A stretch of DNA of 64,000 bases from Hymenoscyphus infarciens (lineage: Eukaryota; Ascomycota; Leotiomycetes; Helotiales; Helotiaceae): NCBI GenBank assembly GCA_001414345.1, contig LLCB01000223.1:1-64000 (forward strand), read 5' to 3'. A model generated the notes under the pieces. That model made no database searches and had not been told where the DNA came from. It was given only the letters and a program-made list of their open reading frames with translations. Below, one piece after another: positions 24,901 through 34,957 of the stretch. Position 1 is the stretch's first letter, and each line of letters opens with the position of its first letter. Both the position numbers and the translations under genes were made by a program.

Positions 24901-27060
24901 GTTTTAGTATAAAGGGAGTATATAAAGTCTTAGATAAGACCTTTTATTCTTTAAGGAATTAAAAATAAGGACTATATTATAGTACTACTAAGTAGCTCTA
25001 TAAAGTTTTGATCTATAGTTATAAAGCTATACTTTATTAAAACTTCTAAAACTTCTAGAATAGTACTAGTAACTAAGGAAGTTTCTAGTATAACACTATC
25101 TAAAACGATATTATAACTCTATAAAAAAGAGAGGACTTTTAAGTAATATAGTAGATAGAAAGTAAACTAAAGTAACTAAGATATTAAATAATATTCACCT
25201 TCTCTCTAATACTAACTTCGTTAGTTATAAATCCGTTAAAATACTAATATTCTAGAACTCTTACTAGAACCTTCTTAGAAGCGTAGACGTAGATAGCTCT
25301 AAAAGTATCTAAGGCCTCTAAATAGGTCTTTTAAAATGTTATTCTAATAATTAGATACTTTTATAGACAATTTTAACTATATTACTCTTAAAGATATTAG
25401 AACTTTTCTTACTAATTTAAGTAAACTTTATAATATTAAAGTATTTATAACTAATAATAGTATAGTATATATTAAATTATAATAAAAGAAGATTAATAGA
25501 TTAACTAATTAAGATGTTTTTAAGATTATTACCTAGAAAGAATTACCTCCTAATACTAGAATATTTAGATTACGCTTTATAGATAATATTAAATTCGAGG
25601 GTATAGTACTTACTTTTATAAAGTTAAGATTAGTAATCTAAGTATATAATAATACTAGAAAGTTACTAGTACTTACTTAAGCGCTTATAATTTAGAGAGT
25701 AAGCTAGAGAATAATCCTTATACTTATTATAATACTTTTAGGTTTATAAGTATTTATTTAAGATATTATATAAGTATATATATAATCTTTAACTAACCTA
25801 AATTAGAAATTCTTTATATACTCTCTTAAAGATTATCCTTAATAAGAAGATGTATTCTTTAAAGTAATTAGGCTATTATATAGTATTCTAGAAGCTAGTA
25901 ATTATTAGTTTATAACGTACTATAAATACTATATTATAAGGCTTATAATAGAATAGTTAACTTTCGACTTTTATCTTTTATATACTAAATTATACTAGTA
26001 TAACGAGTAAGTAAAGTTAGATACCTCTTTTAGTATAGTAGGCCTTTAAACTAATAATACTCTTATACTTACTAATAACGCTTTTACTAATAAAAAAGAG
26101 CTTACTATTAATAAAGCTAGATTTATGTCTAAAGAGAGAGAAGAGCTTATTATTAACTATCTAATTAAATTTAATAGAGAGCTAATTACTAAGTATTATA
26201 ATAGCTTTATATCTCTTACTTAGAATTATATAAAATACTTAGATTTAGTATAAAAGGCTCTATCTAAGATATCTAATATAAAAGAGACATTATATATAGT
26301 TAATACTAAAGATTAATATATTATATAACGTGCTAGAGAGGTATACTTAGCTATAGTATCTTAGCCTAAGGCCGCTTTCGACTTATTATATACTATCTAA
26401 ACTATTAATCCTTAAGATAACGATATTTCACTCTTTAATAAGCAAATTTAATAGTAAATCGATAATCTCTTAAGAGGACTTAAATTTATTAAATTAGATA
26501 AATCTTCCTTAAAGTTATATACTTTTACTAATAGATTATTTACTAATAATAAGAACTTATTATTATAAATTAGTTATATTATTACTCTTATAGATAAAGA
26601 TAATAATACTAATATCTTATATTAGTCTTCTACTAAATATAAGAGAGTTACTTATAGTGTTTTAGTATTAGAATTATATATAATAAGCTCTAGATTTAAC
26701 GTTATAGCTTTAATAAAATCGACTTTTAAAAGTATCTTAGGATTTAAGATGCTACTTATAACATATACTAATTTAAAGTCTATTTATAAATGTATAGCTA
26801 AATTAGGTATAACTAAGGAGAAGCGACTAATAATTAACGTTATATACTTATAAGAAGTATACGAATTAAGAGAGATTAATAAGATTAAATAGATCGATAG
26901 TAAGAGTAATCCTATAAATGCTATAACTAAAAAGGGTTATTATAATACTCTATAAAAGTTGATTAATACTAATAAGCTAGATATTAACCTTATAGAGTAG
27001 GTAGAACGAAATAAGAGATAATAAGAGACTAAAATAGAGCCTTCTTATTAGTTAAGAATA
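22000..27060 (+). pseudogene. RIP-inactivated Copia gag-pol
   Basis: At 23194-23253 the frame reads YYIYRKDDYLS*DY, a CCHC zinc knuckle in which the Cys, His and Trp positions have become Tyr or stop, the changes RIP makes in TGY, CAY and TGG codons. Protease/pre-integrase text lies at about 23660-24010 (FFSIIIDTK, then FILYINNIDNLKVILNNL). Integrase follows at about 24080-24750, reverse transcriptase at about 25360-26300, and RNase H at about 26470-27000 ending in KLINTNKLDINL. The RT catalytic aspartates read NN in L*TNNTLIL at 26041-26075. Confidence 0.88.
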
Positions 27061-27145
27061 GAGAATAGAAGGCTTTAATTAGTTAGGTTAGATATATGAT
27101 TTTTAATAGTTTTAAGTAACTTCTGTTGTTTTAAAGAAGTGCTAG

Positions 27146-27315
27146 TATTAGTATATATTTAAGAGGTAAATAGCGATTTAGATTAGTATACGTAGGTATA
27201 CGTATACTCGCTTAGAGGCTACTTAAGTAGGCATCGTAGCTAGCTTTACTCGGTATATACGAACGATAATACAACTCTTTTTATATCGCTTTTATAACTA
27301 TAAGTCATACTAATA
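27146..27315 (+). repeat. Copia 3' LTR (170 bp)
   Basis: Same length as 21094-21263. It begins TATTAGT where the 5' LTR has TGTCGGT and ends ACTAATA where the 5' LTR has ACTAACA; all these differences are G-to-A or C-to-T. Confidence 0.9.
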
Positions 27316-27392
27316 ATATATCTCTTACTCTAATATATTTTAATTTAATATTTAATATCTTTTATAATTATTTATTAATTATATAACTTTTA

Positions 27393-27487
27393 TAATTTAC
27401 AATTTACAATTTACAATTTAGCTTTTAAAAAATCTACGTTTATTAATTTACGATTTACGATTTACGATTTATAATTTGCGATTTAGT
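27393..27487. repeat. Subterminal repeats, inner end of copy A
   Basis: Clusters of ATTTACA/ATTTACG units (complement of the AAATCGT type) flank AAAAAATCTACGTTTATTAA. They mirror the clusters at 27554-27672 across the 30-bp junction. Confidence 0.8.
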
Positions 27488-27505
27488 CGTCGTTTCTAAC
27501 TTTTA

Positions 27506-27535
27506 GTATATATAGATAGAGCGTCTTATATATAC
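27506..27535. repeat. 30-bp junction between the two TIR elements
   Basis: Reads GTATATAT, then 14 bp (AGATAGAGCGTCTT), then ATATATAC. Both octamers are GTACGTAC after RIP transitions. The 14-bp spacer resembles the outer flanks: CGTCTT against CATCCT on the far left, and AGATAG loosely against GGGATG on the far right. The ancestral site may have held two palindromic targets 22 bp apart, each hit once. Confidence 0.7.
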
Positions 27536-27553
27536 CAAAAGTCGGAAACGACG

Positions 27554-27672
27554 ACTAAATCGCAAATCGTAAATCGTAAATTATAAATCGTAAATTATAA
27601 ATCGTAAATCGTAAATTAATAAACGTAGATTTTTTAGAGGCTAAATTATAAATTATAAATTATAAATCGTAA
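27554..27672. repeat. Subterminal repeats, inner end of copy B
   Basis: ACTAAATCGCAAATCGTAAA opens a run of AAATCGT/AAATTAT units to about 27620, and a second cluster lies at 27640-27672 after AACGTAGATTTTTTAGAGGC. It mirrors the clusters at the inner end of copy A. Confidence 0.8.
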
Positions 27673-30600
27673 AAGTTATATAATTAATAAATAATATAAA
27701 AGATATCAAATATTAAATTAAAACATATTAAAGTAAGAGATATATATATATAATATAAAAAGACTATATAAATCGACTTTTATTACTATAATAAGTTTCT
27801 AAATTATATCTTAAAACTAGGCCTTTTTTAAACTAATTATACTAGATTACTTAATATTAAAGTAATTAGCTTACTTTAAAAGCTTAAATAATCTTAATTT
27901 AAGATTATTTAAACACTTTTAGCTACTTTTCTTAATTATATACTAATTTCCTAATTAGGGTTAGCGCTATTTATTTTATAGGCTAAAAAGTGTACTTATC
28001 TTATATACTAACTCTCTTATATCGCTTCTTTCTTTAAATACTATATACTACTCTTTATTATTCCTTTCTTTAAAAGTACTATCTTACTACTATATATACT
28101 CTCTCTTCTCTCTTAAATTTAAGTATTAATAATAATAGAAGAAGGAAGAGAATAAGCTCTAATAGTAGCTCTAAGTATCTATTAAAATACGATATTCTTA
28201 GTAGTAGAACCTCTTAAGATAAATCGAATTAGTCGCTTCTTCTTTTAAATACTACTCTATATTATTCCTTTCTTTAAAAGTACTATTCTACTACTATATA
28301 TACTCTCTCTTCTCTCTTAAATTTAAGTACTAATAATAATAGAAGAAGGAAGAGAATAAGCTCTAGTAGTAGCTCTAAATATCTATTAAAGTATAATATC
28401 CTTAGTAGTAGTATTATAGTATAATAATCCTAGAATTTTAAGTATAGTAAGAAGTATAAAAAGAGCGATTTTAAGCGTATAATAGAAGCCTAAATATACT
28501 ACGTTAGTTTATCGATTTAAAGCTATATAGAGTATTTATAAAGAAGTTATACTAAAAGGAAGTCTCTACTTAAAAGATATATAATATTTTTAATACTACT
28601 CTTAAGCTCTAAATTAATATAGAGTAGAACCTTTACTAGTATAAAAAAAGTAAGACTACTTCTATCTTATATATATAAGTAATATATCTTTTTAAAGATA
28701 TAGAATTATCTAATTCGAGTATAGTATATATATTAAATTATAAGAGCTTTATAATTAAGCTTTAGAAGCTCTAAAGGTTATAATTTAAGATAGGCCTTTA
28801 ATATTAAAAGTTCTTTATATAAGAAGAGTATAAAGAGCTAGAAGCTATCCTTTAGTATAAGATCTATAAATATAGCTACTTTAGTATTATAAGAAGCTTT
28901 AGTCTTAGGTTTCTTTATATATACTTTAATACTTATAGTATTAATAGAGATAGAGATAAAAGATAGAGTTAGAATAAGATTTAAAAGATACTATTAAAAG
29001 TTAATAAGAAGAGGTATAATTATAGGTTATAAGAGATTAAAGATACTTATAGTAAATATATTATACTAGAGCTTAATTTTATATAAAGTATTAATAGATA
29101 TTATAAATTAAGGTTTATTAGTATTAAGATATATACTAGTATTAATACCTATGCTTGATTTCTCTTTTAGAGCTATTATAGTATCTTAAATAATATAGTA
29201 GTATCTACTTTATAGTAATATAGTAATACTATAAGTAGCCTTAGAAAGATACTATACTATATATAATTAGATTAAGGATTAGAATCTCTAATAGTAGTAG
29301 ACGCTTACTATATACTTTATTAATAATAAGCTATAGAAAGTAGTAAGAAGCTATACTAATCTTTAGACTTATATTAGTTTAGTACTTCTATAGCTAACTA
29401 ATATATTAAGGCTTAGTAGAGATAGCTTATAAAAAGGTCTTTAAATAAGTAGAAGATATACTTCTAAGATATTTATAAAAAGAGGTTGTTTTCTAAAAAG
29501 AGCCTTTTTAATATAATTACTATATTATATATATATATATTCTAATTATCTAGAAGAAGCTTTAAACGTTTATATATATATAAAATCGCTATTATATTTA
29601 TACTACTACTAATCGAGAGTATAAGGTACTAGGAGTACTATAGACTAACTTTTACTATCTTAGGAGTAAAGAGTATCTAGTAGACGATTATAGTATTAAA
29701 GTACCTGCTAAGAAGCTTACTAAGCTTTAGGAATTATATAAGAATTAAGATATTAATATATATTTGCTTTAGATAACCTTAGAGTAGTATAAAATAAAAT
29801 TATTAGTATATAGATATATACTACTAATTAATAAGATAATATATACTAAAGAGAGAGAAACTTATACTATAGTATACTTAGATTTAAGAGTAGAATTATT
29901 AGTATATATTTAAGAGAGTAATTTAGTAGGATTAGGCCTTTTAGATAAGCTAGAGAGAGTATATAAGTAGGAGCTATGCTCTAAGATAGCTTAAGGATTA
30001 AAGAAAGCTAGAGAGACTAATTAAGATAAATTTAGTATATACTTTAGTAATAAAGATAGAAGTAATTAAGTAATAAATATAGTATTAGATTATCTATATA
30101 ATAGTGACTTCTTAGATAAGAAATTAGAGGAGTTAGATAATAATAGTTTAGTAGGATTAGATAAGGATTTAAGAGAGTATATAACTAATAAATATACCTT
30201 ACTAGTTAAAGATAATTTAAAAGGAGATTTAAAGATAAATATTAATAGATAAATTTATATTTAATTAATCTACTTTAGAAGCTACTAATTTATTCTTAGA
30301 ATTAGGCCTTCTCTTTTATAGAGCTCTTTTACTAATAGATAGTATTAAACGTTGTTATTATAGTAGAGGGCTCTAATAATTCTAATCCTAGGTTATCTAC
30401 TAAAAGATAGTCTCTTAAGTCTATTTAAAGAGTAAGGTTCTAAATTCTTAATCCCTTCTCTTCTTATTAGTAACCTTATACTTAATATATATCTCTAGCT
30501 ATAGTAGTAACTCTAGGATTATAGTATTATAATCTACTAACTAACTATAAACTTTATAGTAGTCTATAATTATAATTATCTACTAGCTAGAGTAAATAGA

Positions 30601-33600
30601 ATATTAATAGAGAGTAATATAATAAAGGAAGTATATATTACTATCTATAAAAGGTGTAGAGAGTTAGCTAGTAGTATTGTTTTTATTATTTATAATTAAT
30701 AAGTAAATAGATATACTAAACTAGGAATAAACCTATATTAAATATAAGCTAAGCTCTAAGCTTAAAATTTATATATTTTAGATATAAAAAAAGGCTTAAT
30801 ATAACTCTAGAGAGAAATAGACATGTTTATTAACTTTTAATTAAAATTAGAAGTAATTTATATAAGGTTATAAGTATAGTTATAAGTATATAATTCTCTA
30901 AGTATTTAAGAGAGGATTTTAGTAGAGTAAACCTACTAACTATAACTATTAGTGCTAAGTCTAATTTATAAATTACTTATTACTATTAATAAAAGTTAGT
31001 AATCTTAGACTCTTAAATCTTTAAAAAATTATAATATTATAGATTCTATGTCTATTAAGTTCTAGTTAGCTTTATAGATATAAATAATACTATTTTATAC
31101 TTAAATAAAAGATAAAAGAATTAATTTAAAATATTATATTTTTAAGCTATTTTAAGTATATAAATTACTAACTTTTATTAGTAGTAGTAAATAATTTATA
31201 AATTAAGCTTAGTATTAATTATTTATCTTTAGAACCTTCTTAGTCTCTAGAGGAGGTTTTTAAGCTAGCTTCTAAGTAGTTACTTAGATTAGAATATCCT
31301 TTAATCTAGTCTTACTTACGTCTACTTCTATAAATACTTATAGAATAGTAAATAAAGTCTTAGCCTTTATAGAAGATAATATACTATATAACTAGTAATT
31401 ATTTAATATATACTAGAATAGTATATTAGAGCCTTATAAATAGTACTAAAAGTAAGAAGTAAGGTATAGGAGGTTATATAGTTTAAGTAGAATAGTTCTT
31501 TAATTTTCCTACTTTTATTCTATTACTTTTACTTATACTTTTAGAAGCTTTACGTCTACTATCTTATAATACTAAAAATATACTAGAATATCTTAATATT
31601 AGTCTTTTAAATACCTAGAAGTCTAGGCTTCTTATCTTAAGAGTTTAAAGCTTAAAGTATACTCTTATTACTTTCTAGTAAACCTAGTAAGTACTCTAGA
31701 AAATTATATATCTACGCTTTCTTAGAGGCTTTCTAATAATAAGATTAAGAACTATTTATAAAAGTAAAGAACTATTTTATAAAAGCTATAGTATAAAGCT
31801 CTAATACCTAGGAGAAGAAATAATAGTTAATTATAGAGTCTAGGAGGAAGTAAGAGGCTATTATAAAACGTTTTACTACTAACTTTATTTATTCTTATTA
31901 TTAAGTAAAAGGAGGATAAATTAGCTATATTTAGAGAGTAAGCTATCTAAGAGGAAAAGGCTAGAGCTAGATAATCCTTCTTTATAAAGGCTTTTAATAA
32001 GACTAAAATAATTAAAGTAAAAGTATATAAAGAGAGATTTATCTCTAATAAGAAAAAGGTTAAAAGTAAGTAGTACTCTTAAATTTAGTATATACTACTA
32101 ATTAGTATAGGCTTCTTAGCTTCTCCTCTTCTAACCTATAAAACGCTAAAGCCTATCTTTATTACTAAAATCTATATTTAAGTAGCTCTATATATTTATA
32201 TATATATAATAAGTACTAAGGACTTCTTTACTACTAAGAGTATCTTTATAATTATATATACTTCTATAGTATAATATAATAAGATAGTTAGAGTATAAAT
32301 TAATAATAACTTTTTATTTTAAATACCTTACTTACCTACTAGTAACTCTAAGAATCTATTTAACTTTAAATTAGTACTTTAGAATATATAAGTTAAAAGG
32401 TTTACTATTAAGCTTCTAGAGAATATCTATTATATAATCTTTACTCTTAGTAGATAAGATTCTATTAATATACTACTCTTTACTAATAAGGTAGAAGACG
32501 TCTTTCTAGCTATAAACGTTACTATTAGAAAGAGGAAAGCTAAGTAATTAAGTACTATAGATTATAAAGAGGTAGATAATATATAGGCTCTTATATAATA
32601 CTTTAATTTATTAAAAGGTTTTATTAATAAAAAGTACTATAAAGTATATATAGTATTTAATAGTTATACTAATAATAAGCTCTAATCTTCTAAAAAGAGG
32701 TAATCTATTACACCTTTATAAGATACTTAAGAGCTACTAATTCTACTTTAACTCTTAGTATCTATTAAAGTATCTAATAATAAGTCTATTATACTTAAAG
32801 ATAACACTTAGAATAGAGAGAGAGATACTAGGCTTATACTATTATTAAGAGATAGTACTAGTATTAGAGTAAGTATAATATTAGTAGATAATTTAAAATT
32901 AGATAATCTTCTAGAGATATCTATAATTATTACTACTTATTTAGAAGACTACTCTATAATTATTACTACTTATTTAGAAGAGGAAGATAATAGAGATAAT
33001 AATTCTAGAGAGAGTTTTAGAAGTAATATAAGAAGTAAGAATATAGATATAAATATAGATATAGAAGAGGATACTAATAGTAAAGAAGTATTAACTCTAG
33101 GCTTATACTTACTATTACCTCTTATAGAGAATAAGGAGAAAGAGAGCTTAATAGTACCTACTAAGTTAAATATATTAAAGAGAGTAGATAAGGTAGTATA
33201 ATAATAAGTAGATATAGATAAGTAAATTATAAGAGATTTTAATACTTAATTATATATAAATATTAATACTACTATTACTAAATATAGGCTTAAATTAATT
33301 AATAAGAAAGAGTAATTAAAACTCGATTAAGAGCTTAATAAGAGGGTTTCTAATTTGCTCTTACCTACTCTTCTTATATTTATAAATATACTAGTAAGTA
33401 AAATAATATCTATTACTATAATTACTTTTATAAATAGCCTTAATTTAAAGAGAAAGAGAGGAGATACTCTCTCTTAAATAACTCTTATTAATTAACTCTT
33501 TTATACTACTAAAAAGGTTAAGATTATATATAGTAAGTATAATAAGAAGAGGGATAAGAAGTAAGAGTATATAGTAGTAGATACTTTAGGTATAGATACT

Positions 33601-34204
33601 AGAAGGATTATCTATAATACTTTGATTTTATTACTACTTTTTAGTTACTTTTTACTACCTTTACTCTTCTTTTACTCTCTTTGTTAAAGTATTTAAATAA
33701 TTATAATTTAAGATTATTTAAGTACTTTAAGTACTACTTTACTAATTATATACTAATTATCTAATTAGGCTTAGCGTCTTTTACTCTTAGGTTAAATTAT
33801 ATCTATACTTATAGTATTAAAAGTCTTAATTATTTCTTTTCTTTTCTTATTTATTAGATACTTATATAATATTATTATTTATATTAAGTATATATATTAC
33901 TTTTAATAATTTATAATGTTTTAGATAATAGATTTAAAGTTATATTATACTTATATTTAGTATAGTACTAGATAGTATATATTAATAGAGAGTAAGTAGT
34001 AAGTAATTATAATATATATATATATTTAATAGATATATATATACTATATTACCTTCTACTTTCTACCTTTGCTTATACTTAAATTTTATTATTTAAGCTT
34101 TATAATTTGAGTATTATAAATTATAAATACCCTTACTTTAAGCTTTAAGATTACTAATTTAAGTATTTTGATTTATGTTTAAATAGCTTCTAAAAAATCT
34201 ACGT

Positions 34205-34318
34205 TTATTGATTTATGATTTACGATTTATAATTTAGCTTTAAAGGGCTATATACTTAAAAATCTAAGCTTTATGATTTACGATTTGCGATTTACGATTT
34301 ACGATTTACGATTTAGTC
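34205..34318. repeat. Subterminal repeats, outer end of copy B
   Basis: ATTTACG/ATTTATG/ATTTGCG units in two clusters around AAAAATCTAAGCTTTATG. It mirrors 14552-14662. CpG sites are largely intact while CpA is gone. Confidence 0.8.
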
Positions 34319-34340
34319 GATTCTGACTTTTAGTACGTAC

Positions 34341-34957
34341 GGGATGCTGTAATAGGACGCCCTAATATCCAACTGCTAAGAAACTTACAAAAAACAATTA
34401 AGAGATTAGTTTCCCGATTCTTTTAAATCTTCACGGAGAATGAATTTAGTTTTCATAGACCTTTTCACAAAATTCTAACGCGTGCGAGTGTACTCCGAGG
34501 AAAGCCCGTCTCTCTTACATGCTTTCAATTCTTTACCCTACTCCAAACCTACCCCAAACCTATTAAAATCTATCAAAAACCAGAACCACAGCAATATTAG
34601 CTATTGTCTCGCTATCAGAGAAAAAAAAATAGAAACATCAACCAAATCTCTCAAGCCTAGGAAAATAAATCAAAACTGCAAAACGGCCTTGAAATCCTAA
34701 AATGCACGACTATTAAACGCACATAGTATCCTTGGTATCTCTAGAACTCTTAACTCTCAAAACTCGCTAACAACGACCTCGCATCCCCATCATTATTTTC
34801 AAAACCCAAGTCTCTTAGCCCCGATAGCCCAGTACACACAAAGCCCGTATCCAAATCCCCGGGAAAAAGTAATAAAAAAATGTCATCAAGTCGTAAAAAA
34901 TTATCATATGTGGAGCCCTCCCTCCAAAGCAAAGCCAAAGTCAAAAACCTCTTCTGG
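34341..34957. other. Un-RIPed 3' flank of the RdRP gene
   Basis: Normal dinucleotide content resumes directly after GTACGTAC (GGGATGCTGTAATAGGACGC). Short frames here lack coding character and overlap the gene's antisense. Probably terminator and spacer. No repeat or RNA gene seen. Confidence 0.6.

Larger units (their letters stand above)
21094..27315 (+). mobile_element. Complete but dead Copia LTR retrotransposon (6,222 bp)
   Basis: 170-bp LTRs at both ends are flanked by ATATA at 21089-21093 and 27316-27320. The sister arm (about 28,000-27,700 read in reverse) has the same sequence without the insert, so the empty site is preserved in the same window. Order on the + strand is gag with a zinc-knuckle relic, protease/pre-integrase, integrase, reverse transcriptase, RNase H, which is the Copia order. 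Many RIP stops; not functional. Confidence 0.93.
14535..27505 (+). mobile_element. Large TIR element, copy A (split by Copia)
   Basis: Starts TAAAAGTCGAAATTAACT and ends with the inverted partner CGTTTCTAACTTTTA. GTACGTAC precedes it and its RIP derivative GTATATAT (27506-27513) follows. Subterminal 7-bp AAATCGT-type repeats lie inside both ends. Without the Copia insert (21094-27320) it is about 6.74 kb. Coding content is destroyed, and I could not match any frame to a transposase with confidence. Bases 30000-33200 of the sister copy hold long Lys/Glu-rich frames on the + strand, suggesting one large protein. Superfamily unknown; an 8-bp duplication would fit hAT or KDZ-type elements among others. 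Confidence 0.8.
27536..34332 (-). mobile_element. Large TIR element, copy B (uninterrupted, 6,797 bp)
   Basis: Starts CAAAAGTCGGAAACGACGAC and ends ATTCTGACTTTTA. Flanked by ATATATAC (27528-27535) and GTACGTAC (34333-34340). It is the reverse-oriented sister of copy A and gives the full length of the family here. It still has many RIP stops. Long + strand frames of Lys/Glu-rich character occur near 29860-30240 and 31900-33200 (for example VKVYKERFISNKKK, IEEDTNSKEVLTLGL), so the gene probably ran on this strand. No family assigned. Confidence 0.8.
14527..34340. repeat. 19.8-kb inverted duplication, RIPed block B
   Basis: The block is bounded by GTACGTAC at 14527-14534 and 34333-34340. Reading inward from both ends gives the same sequence on opposite strands: TAAAAGTC, AAATCGT repeats, AAGCTTAGATTTTTAAGTAT, then thousands of matching bases. 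For example 15119-15230 mirrors 33600-33735, and 20521-20600 mirrors 28225-28300. The arms meet near 27506-27535. Arm lengths are about 6.74 kb (after removing the Copia insert) and 6.80 kb. Neither arm keeps a long reading frame. Confidence 0.93.

Noticed and set aside
28400..29600. Starship captain (DUF3435 tyrosine recombinase) in the large TIR element
   Set aside because: I tried to match the degraded frames to this family; the catalytic R..HxxR..Y pattern was not visible, and Starships lack terminal inverted repeats of this style.
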